Origin: Qipengyuania_B sp965214525
GTDB taxonomy: Bacteria > Pseudomonadota > Alphaproteobacteria > Sphingomonadales > Sphingomonadaceae
NCBI GenBank assembly: GCA_965214525.1
Contig: OZ243959.1
Location: forward strand, 1-64,000
Length of the DNA: 64,000 nt
Direction: 5' to 3'
The notes under the pieces are model-generated. The model made no database searches, was not told the origin of the DNA, and saw only the letters and a program-made list of their open reading frames with translations. Each line of letters starts with the position of its first letter. Position 1 is the stretch's first letter. Shown here one piece after another: positions 18,928 through 27,309 of the stretch. The translations under genes and the position numbers were made by a program.

Positions 18928-18959
18928 TCCGTCTCGATTGACGCGCAAGGGCCGAACCG

Positions 18960-19703
18960 ATGCGGATCATCCTTTCCCGCAAGGGTTTCGACAGCGCAGC
19001 GGGCGGTGGCCCGTCGCCGATCGTTGGTGGCCAGCCGATAAGCCTGCCCATTCCCGCTTATGGTAAATTGTCGAAAACGTCGTACGGGCTGTTGGGACTG
19101 GGAGAACACGTCGCCAAGGCCAGTCGCGGGCGCTACGGTGCGGACGATCTTTGCCATTACGATCCCATGTTCCTGGCGGATGGACGTTGCGTCTTCGGGC
19201 AGTGCGGTGGTCCGCTGACCCATTTGATGGATACCAATGGCGTGGCGGCAGGCGACGTGTTCCTGTTCTTTGGCTGGTTCGCGGGTAATGGATGGGAAGA
19301 TCATCACCGCATTTTCGGCTATTTGCGGATTGCAAGTATCGTTCGGCTGGCGGATGCCGATCGGGCGGCCAAGGACCGCTTCATGGCAATCGACCATCCT
19401 CACGCGCTGGGGTTCCATCACAAGATGCGTAACGATACGCTGTTCGTGGGAAAGGGCCGGGCTGCGCGGACGGCTGCGAAGTCGTTGGCCCTGACTGAAC
19501 CTGGCCAAAGCCGGACACGGTGGCGCGTCCCCGATTGGCTGCGATCCGTGGGCTTGTCGTGTCACCAGGCCGATTGGCGATGGCCGGGGCCTGGCCGGTT
19601 GATCTCGGTTGCCCAAGGGCAGGAATTCGTGGCGGATATAGGAGAGCGTGACGAGCCAAAGGCGTGGCTCGAACAGATCATCGCAGACATCAATAGGTCG
19701 TGA
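18960..19703 (+). CDS. Nmad3-like (nucleotide-modification-associated domain 3) protein
   Basis: A 247-residue soluble protein beginning MRIILSRKGFDSAAGG, with PSPIVGG, HYDPMF, FGQCGGPLTHL and DVFLFFGWF further on. This N-terminus is characteristic of the Nmad3 family, predicted in silico to act in base-modification pathways. No enzymatic activity is established to my knowledge. It starts only 32 bases after the gcvPB stop on the same strand, so it may belong to the glycine-riboswitch operon. It overlaps the convergent 3-hydroxyisobutyrate dehydrogenase gene by 14 bases at its 3' end. Family assignment is by recognition and needs a profile search. Confidence 0.7.
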   Translation: MRIILSRKGFDSAAGGGPSPIVGGQPISLPIPAYGKLSKTSYGLLGLGEHVAKASRGRYGADDLCHYDPMFLADGRCVFGQCGGPLTHLMDTNGVAAGDVFLFFGWFAGNGWEDHHRIFGYLRIASIVRLADADRAAKDRFMAIDHPHALGFHHKMRNDTLFVGKGRAARTAAKSLALTEPGQSRTRWRVPDWLRSVGLSCHQADWRWPGPGRLISVAQGQEFVADIGERDEPKAWLEQIIADINRS

Positions 19704-20559
19704 TGATCGCGGAGAAATCACGTCTGTTATTGCCGGCCCCGGCGAAATCCTCATAGAGCGCGGCAGCGCGAGCCCCCAGCGGCACCGGCGCATCGGCATT
19801 CTCCGCCGCGTCCATCGCGAGGCGCAAATCCTTCAGCATCAGTTCGGTCGCGAACCCGCCCTGATAGTCGTTGTCCGCCGGGCTTTGCGGGCCCACGCCG
19901 GGAAGGGGGCAATACGACGTCATGCTCCAATTCTGTCCGGAGGACACCGAGCTGATATCGTAGAACGTCTGCGGATCGAGCCCCAGCTTCTCCGCCATCT
20001 TGAACGCTTCCGCAGTGCCGATCATGTGGATGGCGAGCAGCATGTTGTTGCAGATTTTCGCCGCCTGCCCATTACCGGCATCGCCCGCGTGAATGACGGC
20101 CTTGCCCATCGCCTGGAGAATGGGTTCGGCCTTCGCGAACGCTTCTTGCGCGCCACCGACCATGAAGGTGAGCGTGCCGCCCGCCGCTGCCGCAATCCCG
20201 CCAGAGACGGGTGCGTCGACCATTGCGTAACCGGCTTTTCCTGCTTGTTCGGCGGTTTCGCGGGCCGTGGCGACGTCGATGGTGGAACAGTCGATCAGGA
20301 TGGCGTCCTTGGGCGCCTTGCCAATGACTTCGCCCGTAAAGGCGCTGAGGACGATCTGGCCATTGGGTAGCATGGAGACGACCGCATCCACGCCGTCCAC
20401 CGCTTCGGCAATGGAGTTGTGTTTCGAGCACCCGGTTACGACTGCGCGGGCCAGCGCGTCTTCGGAAAGGTCGAAGGCGCGGACCTCGTGCCCAGCCTTC
20501 ACCAGGTTCGCGGCCATCCCGCCGCCCATATTGCCGAGACCGATGAAGGCGATTTTCAT
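19690..20559 (-). CDS. mmsB: 3-hydroxyisobutyrate dehydrogenase
   Basis: A 289-residue NAD-dependent dehydrogenase that oxidises 3-hydroxyisobutyrate to methylmalonate semialdehyde in valine breakdown. The Rossmann motif GLGNMGGGMAANL is at the N-terminus. DAPVSGGIAAAAGGTLTFM and the catalytic lysine region GNGQAAKICNNMLLA follow. It is the last gene of the minus-strand valine operon and feeds the MmsA enzyme encoded at 25510-27012. Confidence 0.95.
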   Translation of the reverse strand: MKIAFIGLGNMGGGMAANLVKAGHEVRAFDLSEDALARAVVTGCSKHNSIAEAVDGVDAVVSMLPNGQIVLSAFTGEVIGKAPKDAILIDCSTIDVATARETAEQAGKAGYAMVDAPVSGGIAAAAGGTLTFMVGGAQEAFAKAEPILQAMGKAVIHAGDAGNGQAAKICNNMLLAIHMIGTAEAFKMAEKLGLDPQTFYDISSVSSGQNWSMTSYCPLPGVGPQSPADNDYQGGFATELMLKDLRLAMDAAENADAPVPLGARAAALYEDFAGAGNNRRDFSAIITTY

Positions 20560-20563
20560 GGTG

Positions 20564-20797
20564 CTATCCTCTCAGAATGATGGATAAAGATAAGAACAGA
20601 AGGCCAAAGCTAAGCAAGATCAACCACCAAGGCTGCATCGACCGTAGGCTCACATGAAGTGGTATTGGCTGTCCGCTTTTATCAATTCCTACCGATGCAC
20701 TTGCTGCGCCGGTTTTGCCTTCACCTGCACGTTTACGTAAGTCTTTGAAACCGAGATAGAGACCGGCAAGTGCGAAGCTCAGGACCAAGTACTCCAT
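20564..20797 (-). CDS. Small two-helix membrane protein in the valine operon
   Basis: A 77-residue unrecognised protein. A hydrophobic segment is at the N-terminus (EYLVLSFALAGLYLGF) and a second near the C-terminus (PWWLILLSFGLLFLSLSIIL), with a polar loop between. It sits 4 bases before mmsB and 6 bases after the enoyl-CoA hydratase gene, so it is almost certainly co-transcribed. Function unknown. Its lower GC and codon choice differ a little from its neighbours. Confidence 0.6.
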   Translation of the reverse strand: MEYLVLSFALAGLYLGFKDLRKRAGEGKTGAASASVGIDKSGQPIPLHVSLRSMQPWWLILLSFGLLFLSLSIILRG

Positions 20798-20803
20798 GCC
20801 GCT

Positions 20804-21586
20804 TTACCTTCCCTTCCATTGCCCTTCGCGCTTTTGGATGAAGGCTTTCATCCCTTCCGCTTTGTCCTCGGTCGCGGTAAGTATCTGGAACAGGCGACGT
20901 TCGAACACTACACCCTGCGATAAGGTGGTTTCATAGGCGGCGTTCACCATTTCCTTGTTCACCATCGCGGCCATTGGCGGCATTCCGGCAATGGCAGTGG
21001 CGGTTTTCTTCGCCTCCACCATCAGCTCGTCATGCGGGACGATGCGCGCGACCAGGCCGCTGCGCTCTGCCTCTTCGGCGTCCATCATCCGGCCGGTGAG
21101 GCACATCTCCATCGCCTTCGCCTTGCCGACCGCGCGGGTCAGCCGCTGCGATCCGCCCATGCCGGGTGCGACGCCCAGCTTGATTTCCGGCTGGCCGAAC
21201 TTTGCCTTATCGCTCGCGATGGTGAAATCCGCCATCATCGCCAGTTCGCACCCCCCGCCCAATGCGAAGCCGTTCACCGCCGCCAGCCAGGGCTTGCGAA
21301 CCGCTTCGACGATATGGCTGGTCCATTTGGCGAAGAAGTCCTGCAGGTAGAAATCGGCCGCGTCCTTGTCCGACATTTCCTTGATGTCGGCCCCGGCGGC
21401 GAACGCCTTGTCGCCTGCGCCGGTGAGTACGGCGCATCGCTGGCTATCGTCGTTCTGATAGGCATCGAACGCCACGATCAACTCGTCCAGCACCGCGCTC
21501 GACAAAGCGTTTAAGGCTTGCGGACGGTTCAGCGTGATGGTCGTGACCGCCCCCTCGCTTTCGGTCGTAATGGTTTGGTACGTCAT
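20804..21586 (-). CDS. Enoyl-CoA hydratase (crotonase family)
   Basis: A 260-residue crotonase, probably hydrating methacrylyl-CoA in the valine pathway. Oxyanion-hole and catalytic regions are visible: FAAGADIKEM, NGFALGGGCELAMMADF (first catalytic Glu) and KLGVAPGMGGSQRL (second Glu region). The start at 21586 is chosen because its ATG overlaps the upstream stop as ATGA. An in-frame ATG at 21598 lies further inside the upstream gene. Confidence 0.92.
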   Translation of the reverse strand: MTYQTITTESEGAVTTITLNRPQALNALSSAVLDELIVAFDAYQNDDSQRCAVLTGAGDKAFAAGADIKEMSDKDAADFYLQDFFAKWTSHIVEAVRKPWLAAVNGFALGGGCELAMMADFTIASDKAKFGQPEIKLGVAPGMGGSQRLTRAVGKAKAMEMCLTGRMMDAEEAERSGLVARIVPHDELMVEAKKTATAIAGMPPMAAMVNKEMVNAAYETTLSQGVVFERRLFQILTATEDKAEGMKAFIQKREGQWKGR

Positions 21587-22632
21587 AGCGGCTTCCATTC
21601 CTCATTCGGCGGCAGGGGCGCGAAGATGCCGTCGATCAGCTCGTCCGTCACTTCCTTCGGAGTGGCCGGTTCCCAGTGCGGATCATTGGTCTTGTCTACG
21701 ATCACCGCGCGCACACCTTCGGCAAAGTCGGGCCGGGTAATGACGCGGCTCGCGATGCGGTATTCCATCCGCATGTTGTCGGCAAAGTCGTCGAGCGCCT
21801 TCGCTTCGCGCAATTGCCGCAACGCCACCGCGCATGTCTGCGGGCTCTTGGTGCCAAGCGTATCGCGTTCCTTGGCCGCCCAGTCGCTGTCGTCAGCTTC
21901 GAGCGAGCCGAGGATGTCCTTGTAATCGTCCGAAGCGAAGTGCTTGTTGATCCTGTCCTCATTGCTGGACAGGCGCGCTTGCGGGGGCGTGACTGACAAT
22001 TCCGACAGAATGCCCGCTATGCGCGAAGGATCGGCGATGATCCGCGCTTTGGCCTCGGCAAGTTTGTCACTTGGCAGGTAATGCGTCGCCAGACCCGCCC
22101 ACACGCATTCCGCTCCATCCAGCCGTGCGCCTGTCAACGCCAGGAACTGACCCAACCGGCCGGGAAGCCGGGATAGATACCATCCGCCCCCTACATCGGG
22201 GAACAGGCCGATCCCGCTTTCGGGCATGGCGAAGCGCGTGTTCTCGGTCGCCACCCGGAAATCGGCGGGTTGTGACAAGCCAACGCCGCCGCCCATCGTG
22301 ATGCCGTCCATGAAGGCGACGACGGGCTTTTCGTACGCGAAGATCTGGTGATTGAGCTGGTACTCGTCGTGAAAGAACTTGCGGCCCGACCTGCCCCCAT
22401 CGTTCAAAGCCGAATTACGCAGGAAGGCGATGTCGCCACCCGCGCAGAACCCGCGCCCCTCGGCATGATCGATGATGATCGCCTCGATTGCGTCGTCCTT
22501 TGCCCAATCGGCCAACGCCGCGCTCATGGCGTGGCACATCTCCAGCGTGAGGGCATGCAACGCCTTGGGCCGATTTAACGACAAATGCCCGATCGGACCA
22601 TGCCGGTGCGTGAGAACGTCCGCCATCTTCAC
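21583..22632 (-). CDS. 3-hydroxyisobutyryl-CoA hydrolase
   Basis: A 349-residue crotonase-superfamily hydrolase releasing 3-hydroxyisobutyrate from its CoA ester. Length and motifs (AEGRGFCAGGDIAFLRNS, MDGITMGGGVGLSQPADF, PESGIGLFPDVGGGWYLSRL) separate it from the shorter enoyl-CoA hydratase next door. The GTG at 22632 overlaps the upstream stop (GTGA). An ATG at 22626 is an alternative two codons in. Both have a plausible purine-rich site upstream. Confidence 0.93.
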   Translation of the reverse strand: MKMADVLTHRHGPIGHLSLNRPKALHALTLEMCHAMSAALADWAKDDAIEAIIIDHAEGRGFCAGGDIAFLRNSALNDGGRSGRKFFHDEYQLNHQIFAYEKPVVAFMDGITMGGGVGLSQPADFRVATENTRFAMPESGIGLFPDVGGGWYLSRLPGRLGQFLALTGARLDGAECVWAGLATHYLPSDKLAEAKARIIADPSRIAGILSELSVTPPQARLSSNEDRINKHFASDDYKDILGSLEADDSDWAAKERDTLGTKSPQTCAVALRQLREAKALDDFADNMRMEYRIASRVITRPDFAEGVRAVIVDKTNDPHWEPATPKEVTDELIDGIFAPLPPNEEWKPL

Positions 22633-23780
22633 GCCCCCTGCCTCAACAAGTCTCGCCCGACGATCATCCGCATCACCTGGTTGGTTCCTTCCAAGATCGA
22701 ATGAACCCGTAAGTCGCGCCAGAACCGCTCGATCGGATAGTCTTTCAGATATCCGTAACCGCCGAACAATTGTAGCGCATCGTTGACCACCTTGCTGCCA
22801 TTGTCGGTCGCAAGCCGCTTCGCCATTGCAGAAAAACGGGACTTGTCCGGCGCCCCGTCCGTCACCTTGGCGGCGGCGAGATACAGCAGCGCCCGCGCGG
22901 CCTCCAGATCGGTCGCCATGTCGGCCAGCATGAATTGCGTGTTCTGGAAATCGGCGACCGGCTGATCGAATTGCTTCCGGTCTTTCGTATAGGCCACTGC
23001 TTCATCAAGGCATCTTTGCGCGCCCCCGAGGGAGCATGCGCCGATATTGAGCCGTCCGCCATCCAGCCCCATCATCGCGATGCGGAACCCTTCGCCCTCG
23101 TCGCCTACTCGGTTGGCGACCGGAACACTCGCGTTGTCGAACACGACTTGCGCAGTGGGCGAGGCATGCCAGCCCAGCTTCCGCTCAGGCGCACCGAAAC
23201 TGACGCCGGGGGTGTCCTTGTCGACCACCAGGCAGGTGATGCCGCGGGTCTTTTCTTCCCCGGTGCGCACCATCGTCACGTAGACATCGTTGACGCCGCC
23301 GCCGGAGATAAACTGCTTGGTGCCGTTGCACACATAGGCATCGCCTTCGATCCGCGCGGTCGTCTTGAGTGCGGCCGCATCAGAACCGCTGCCCGGCTCG
23401 GTGAGGCAATAGGATGCGATCTTCTCCATCGTCACCAGGTCCGGCAGATAGCGCGCTTTCACTTCCGATCCGCCGAAAGCGTCGATCATCCAGCTTGCCA
23501 TGTTGTGGATCGAGATGAAGGCGCTGGTCGTAGGGCAGCCATAGGCCATCGCCTCCATGATCAGCGCCGCTTCCAGTCGCCCGAGCCCGATCCCGCCCGA
23601 TTCCTCGCTGACATAGATTGCCCCGAAACCGAGTTCGGCGGACCGCTTGATGACATCCCTGGGGAAGTGCTTGCGCTCATCCCACTCGCCTGCATGGGGC
23701 GTGATATTGTCGGCAGTGAAACGCTGCGCCGTATGTTGGATCGCCCGTTGGTCTTCAGAAAGCTGGAATTGTCCGTTCAT
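22629..23780 (-). CDS. Acyl-CoA dehydrogenase, probably isobutyryl-CoA dehydrogenase
   Basis: A 383-residue FAD flavoprotein. Motifs YCLTEPGSGSDAAALKT (FAD/substrate region), QLFGGYGYLKDYPIERFWRDLRVHSILEGTNQV (shown in part) and the catalytic Glu region at the end are typical. Context with hydratase, hydrolase and 3-hydroxyisobutyrate dehydrogenase points to isobutyryl-CoA as substrate. The ATG at 23780 gives the family N-terminus (NGQFQLSEDQRAIQ). A longer in-frame extension to 23906 is not family-like. First gene of the valine operon. Confidence 0.92.
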   Translation of the reverse strand: MNGQFQLSEDQRAIQHTAQRFTADNITPHAGEWDERKHFPRDVIKRSAELGFGAIYVSEESGGIGLGRLEAALIMEAMAYGCPTTSAFISIHNMASWMIDAFGGSEVKARYLPDLVTMEKIASYCLTEPGSGSDAAALKTTARIEGDAYVCNGTKQFISGGGVNDVYVTMVRTGEEKTRGITCLVVDKDTPGVSFGAPERKLGWHASPTAQVVFDNASVPVANRVGDEGEGFRIAMMGLDGGRLNIGACSLGGAQRCLDEAVAYTKDRKQFDQPVADFQNTQFMLADMATDLEAARALLYLAAAKVTDGAPDKSRFSAMAKRLATDNGSKVVNDALQLFGGYGYLKDYPIERFWRDLRVHSILEGTNQVMRMIVGRDLLRQGA

Positions 23781-23826
23781 GCCCAAGGCTCTAGCGGTAC
23801 CGAGCCGGAAGGAAAAGGGGATGGAG

Positions 23827-24201
23827 ATGCATGAACGCGATGAGGTTATCTTTGTCTTTAACGCCGACGGGGGAATGGTCGCGCGCGCGATGGACGCAGT
23901 GCACAAGATCGTACGGCCCGAGACCTACGCATGCGATTTGTGCTCGATAACCCACGGAGCGCTGACACAGAAGCGAGAGTGGACACGGTTTCTGAAACGA
24001 TTGCCTAACCCGACCAGCACATTGCATCGCGACGAGTTCGCGCGCGCGTTTCCCGGACATGACTTCGATTGGCCGGCGGTGTTGATCGTCGCGAGGGCAG
24101 GTCGGCCAGAGACGCTGGTGAACAGGAGCGAGTTGGCTACGATAAACCTTATTCGCGACCTTGCCGCGTTGATCGAACAACGCCTGGCGAAGCGTCGCTA
24201 G
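23827..24201 (+). CDS. Conserved hypothetical protein with a CxxC pair
   Basis: A 124-residue cytosolic protein beginning MHERDEVIFVFNADGG, followed by ARAMDAVHKIVRPETY and C-D-L-C. It looks like a family of short proteins conserved in alphaproteobacteria, but I cannot assign a function. The CxxC might bind metal or act as a redox pair. The ATG at 23827 is favoured (AAAAGGGG six bases upstream). ATG at 23821 abuts the same site. It is divergent from the acyl-CoA dehydrogenase gene (start codons about 46 bases apart) and overlaps the I78 inhibitor gene by 4 bases tail to tail. Confidence 0.75.
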   Translation: MHERDEVIFVFNADGGMVARAMDAVHKIVRPETYACDLCSITHGALTQKREWTRFLKRLPNPTSTLHRDEFARAFPGHDFDWPAVLIVARAGRPETLVNRSELATINLIRDLAALIEQRLAKRR

Positions 24202-24503
24202 CCGCAGGCGATACGCGTTACCTGTAGGTCGCGACCGTAGGATACGGTCACGCGGTCCGCCCTGTAATCCATCGTGACGGCGCTATCGGGCGGTGCCCAG
24301 CGAAAGATACTGGCGCCGGTCAATTCCTGCGCGCGCATGCCCAGTTCCCGCGTTGCGCGTTGCCCAATGAGCGTCTCGCCCGCCCGGGGGTCGCAGGTTC
24401 CCTCTGCGCCTAGTTCCCGTTCGACCGGCTCTTCCGGTTGCGCTTCGGGCACCGCGACACAAGCGACCAAACCGATGGCCAGCAAGGGCATCGGTGCACG
24501 CAT
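24198..24503 (-). CDS. I78-family peptidase inhibitor, lipoprotein
   Basis: A 101-residue protein with a lipoprotein signal (GLVAC lipobox). Its domain is CDPRAGETLIGQRATRELG followed by SGA-like, RWAPPDSAVTMDYR and RVTVSYG, and a final ACG. This pattern is the I78 inhibitor family, small periplasmic inhibitors of serine proteases. The ATG at 24503 overlaps the upstream stop by one base (TGATG). It is the third of three tightly coupled lipoprotein genes downstream of mmsA. Confidence 0.85.
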   Translation of the reverse strand: MRAPMPLLAIGLVACVAVPEAQPEEPVERELGAEGTCDPRAGETLIGQRATRELGMRAQELTGASIFRWAPPDSAVTMDYRADRVTVSYGRDLQVTRIACG

Positions 24504-24997
24504 CAGCGGCACTTTTCGTATCGCAATGTCTGCGCACCCGTCTCGTCGAAGTCGCGCCGTACCAGTTCGCCATCATCCAGATCGAGCATCATGCCCTTTC
24601 GCCATTCCCTGCCTTCGCCGGTAAAATCAAAGATTGCGTGAATCTGATCGGTTTCCTGCGACACGATGCGCTGCACCGCCGCCCTGGATTCGTAAAAGCG
24701 CAGGCCGTCGCCGGCGATCGTAAGCAGACCCTTTGCATCGCTGCGGCCCGGTTCGCAATCCGCCGGCGTCAGACCCCATCGGCCGTGCAGGGCGGGCGGC
24801 ATCGGCTCGACCACGGCTTGCGCAATCGGTCCCTCCTGCGTGGCATCGGCCAACGACCGGTCGGCGGGCGTGAGCACGGCAGCATCGGCGACCGTTTCCG
24901 CTTCCATCTCGGTCGCGACAGGCACGTCTTCCTCCTGCGCGCAGGCGATGAGGACGAGGGGGAGGGGAAGGGCGATCATTGCCAGGCGCTTCATCAT
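24503..24997 (-). CDS. Hypothetical lipoprotein A
   Basis: A 164-residue protein with signal peptide and lipobox LIAC, an acidic linker, then a compact domain starting PPALHGRWGLTPADCEPG and ending LRYEKC. The layout (LxGxW, paired cysteines, a YES/FES motif in LRFYESRAAV) matches the lipoprotein encoded immediately upstream, so the two are paralogues. Likely a small beta-barrel-like periplasmic or outer-membrane lipoprotein. Function unknown. Confidence 0.75.
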   Translation of the reverse strand: MMKRLAMIALPLPLVLIACAQEEDVPVATEMEAETVADAAVLTPADRSLADATQEGPIAQAVVEPMPPALHGRWGLTPADCEPGRSDAKGLLTIAGDGLRFYESRAAVQRIVSQETDQIHAIFDFTGEGREWRKGMMLDLDDGELVRRDFDETGAQTLRYEKCR

Positions 24998-25506
24998 GTG
25001 GCTTCTCCGGGGCAGCGGACGTATTGGGTGACGGACAATCGTCCATCGCCATCATCATCGTTCACCAAAAGGGTGCCGTCCGATCGCAGCGCGAACTCCC
25101 TGCGCGCCTGCGTCGAGGTGTCGGCATAGGTCGTGTCGAAGGTCGCATCGATCATGGTTCGGCTGCGGTCGTGCATCTGCATGATGGTGCCCGCGCTCTC
25201 GAACAGATTGTATCCTTCCGGCCTTACCGTCAGAACCTTGCCGAAGTTGCCGTTGGTGGAAGAGGTCTGATCGCAATTTTCCAGCGTCGGGGTACGTCCC
25301 AGATCATCTTCCCGCCATTCTCCGCGAAGGGATGCGGGCATTGTCGCCGCCATCTGGTCGTTCGGTCTTGAGGGCGGGGAAGAGGGTTCCTTTGTAACGG
25401 GCATCGAACGATCGGCCATGCCGCCACCAGCATCGAGCGGCGCCTCATCGTCGGGCGCGGAACAACCAGCGAGAACAAGGAGCAATGCGAGGCAGACGGC
25501 GTTCAC
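24994..25506 (-). CDS. Hypothetical lipoprotein B
   Basis: A 170-residue protein with lipobox LAGC, a low-complexity linker rich in Pro, Ser and Met, then MPASLRGEWREDDLG, ENCDQ, YNLFESAGTIMQM and a final YVRC. It shares order of motifs with lipoprotein A and overlaps it by 4 bases (ATGA). It starts only 3 bases after the mmsA stop, so it is probably transcribed with mmsA. No function can be assigned. Confidence 0.75.
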   Translation of the reverse strand: MNAVCLALLLVLAGCSAPDDEAPLDAGGGMADRSMPVTKEPSSPPSRPNDQMAATMPASLRGEWREDDLGRTPTLENCDQTSSTNGNFGKVLTVRPEGYNLFESAGTIMQMHDRSRTMIDATFDTTYADTSTQARREFALRSDGTLLVNDDDGDGRLSVTQYVRCPGEAT

Positions 25507-25509
25507 CCC

Positions 25510-27012
25510 TCACCCCATCGTCGGGATGACGAAGGCGTTCTCGCCTGTGGGAGAGCCGTCGGGCCAGCGCTGCGTCACGGTCTTCACCTTGGTCCAGAAC
25601 TTGAGCCCCTCGGTGCCGTACTGGTTCGTATCGCCGAACGCGGAACGTTTCCATCCGCCGAAGGAGTGGTAGCTGACCGGCACCGGGATCGGCACGTTGA
25701 TGCCGACCATCCCGACATTGACGCGGGCAGCAAATTCGCGGGCGGCGTGGCCATTGCGAGTGAAGATGGCGACGCCATTGCCGTATTGATGTTCGGACGG
25801 CAAGCGCACCGCTTCTTCAAAATCCTTCGCGCGCACGATCTGGAGGACCGGCCCGAAAATCTCTTCGCGGTAGGATTGCATATCGGTCGTCACCCGGTCG
25901 ATCAGCGTCGGGCCGACGAAAAAGCCGTCCTCGTGTCCCTGCAGCGAGAAGCCGCGCCCGTCGATCACGATTTCGGCCCCTTCCTGCTCGGCAGTGTCGA
26001 TCCAGTTCTCGATCCGCTGCTTGTGCTCGGGCGTGACCACCGGGCCATATTGCGCATCGGGATCGCTCGAGACGCCGACCTTCAACGCATTGATCGCAGG
26101 GATAAGCTTGTCGCGCAGCCGCTCCGCCGTGTCCTCGCCCACTGGCACCACGACGGGCAAAGCCATGCAGCGTTCTCCCGCCGACCCGAAGGCCGCGCCC
26201 GCCAGATCGTTCACCACCTGGTCGAGATCGGCGTCGGGCATCACGATGCCGTGATTCTTCGCACCACCCATTGCCTGCACGCGCTTGCCCGCCGCGACGC
26301 CGCGCTTGTAGACATAGTGCGCGATGTCGGACGAGCCGACGAAGCTGACGGCGGCGATGCCGGGATGGTCGAGGATGGCGTCCACCATCTCCTTGTCGCC
26401 ATGCACGACCTGCAGCAACCCGTCGGGCGCGCCGGCTTCGGCGAACAATTCGGCCAACCGCACCGGCACGCTGGGGTCGCGTTCGGAAGGCTTCAGGATG
26501 AAGGCATTGCCCGCCGCGATCGCCATGCCGAACATCCACATCGGGATCATCGCGGGGAAATTGAACGGGGTTATCCCGGCCCCGATGCCGAGCGGCTGAC
26601 GCATGGAATAAACGTCGATCCCCGGACCTGCACCTTGCGTATATTGCCCCATCTGCGCCTGCGGAATACCGCAGGCATATTCGATGACTTCCAATCCGCG
26701 CTGCACGTCGCCCTTCGCATCGTCCACCACCTTGCCATGCTCGGACGACAGCAGCCTTGCTAGTTCGTCCATATTCGCCTCGATCAGTTCTTTGTAGCGG
26801 AACATCACGCGCGCACGCTTCTGCGGGTTCGTCATCGCCCAGTCGGGTTGCACCTTCTTGGCGTTCTCCACGGCCCGGTCGAGCAGCGCAGCACCGCCCA
26901 GCGCAACCTCGGCCTGCACCTCGCCCGTCGAGGGGTTCCAGATCTCGTGGGTCCGGCCCGTCCCCGACCCGCTCCCCGTGCCGCCCGCGACGAAATGATC
27001 CACTATGCGCAT
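25510..27012 (-). CDS. mmsA: Methylmalonate-semialdehyde dehydrogenase (CoA-acylating)
   Basis: A 500-residue aldehyde dehydrogenase converting methylmalonate semialdehyde to propionyl-CoA, the last valine-specific step. The catalytic cysteine is C282 in FGSAGERCMALPV. The NAD-binding motif SFVGSSDIAHYVY and the family signature FNFPAMIPMWMFGMAIA are present. The product propionyl-CoA would be carboxylated by the carboxylase whose alpha subunit is at 33153-35105. It is separated from the rest of the valine operon by the small lipoprotein genes and the plus-strand CxxC gene. Confidence 0.96.
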   Translation of the reverse strand: MRIVDHFVAGGTGSGSGTGRTHEIWNPSTGEVQAEVALGGAALLDRAVENAKKVQPDWAMTNPQKRARVMFRYKELIEANMDELARLLSSEHGKVVDDAKGDVQRGLEVIEYACGIPQAQMGQYTQGAGPGIDVYSMRQPLGIGAGITPFNFPAMIPMWMFGMAIAAGNAFILKPSERDPSVPVRLAELFAEAGAPDGLLQVVHGDKEMVDAILDHPGIAAVSFVGSSDIAHYVYKRGVAAGKRVQAMGGAKNHGIVMPDADLDQVVNDLAGAAFGSAGERCMALPVVVPVGEDTAERLRDKLIPAINALKVGVSSDPDAQYGPVVTPEHKQRIENWIDTAEQEGAEIVIDGRGFSLQGHEDGFFVGPTLIDRVTTDMQSYREEIFGPVLQIVRAKDFEEAVRLPSEHQYGNGVAIFTRNGHAAREFAARVNVGMVGINVPIPVPVSYHSFGGWKRSAFGDTNQYGTEGLKFWTKVKTVTQRWPDGSPTGENAFVIPTMG

Positions 27013-27144
27013 GCATTCTCTCCTTGACGCCAGCCATGATACGACGTCGGCGCGAAATCAACTCCTGCAAGGCCAAAGGAGGGGCGGGGCGTCTGTTCCC
27101 GATTGACCGCCGCAATGGCAGCGCGCTATTGAGCGATCCTCCGG

Positions 27145-27218
27145 GCGGGTATGATGTAATGGTAGCCTGTCAGCTTCCCATGCTGAACGCGCGAGTTCGA
27201 TTCTCGCTACCCGCTCCA
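27145..27218 (+). tRNA. tRNA-Gly (anticodon CCC)
   Basis: A 74-base cloverleaf. The acceptor arm GCGGGTA pairs with TACCCGC, the anticodon stem TCAGC/GCTGA encloses the loop TTCCCAT (anticodon CCC), the T arm is GCGAGTTCGATTCTCGC, and CCA is encoded. It lies in the gap between mmsA and the alkaline phosphatase gene. Confidence 0.95.
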
Positions 27219-27309
27219 CTGACCTTTCGCGTCGGCGGCGGCTTCATCGTGCCGTCATACTCGTGCGCCAATCCGATCTTCGATCTTCGCGTCAAGGATG
27301 ACTCGTGCA

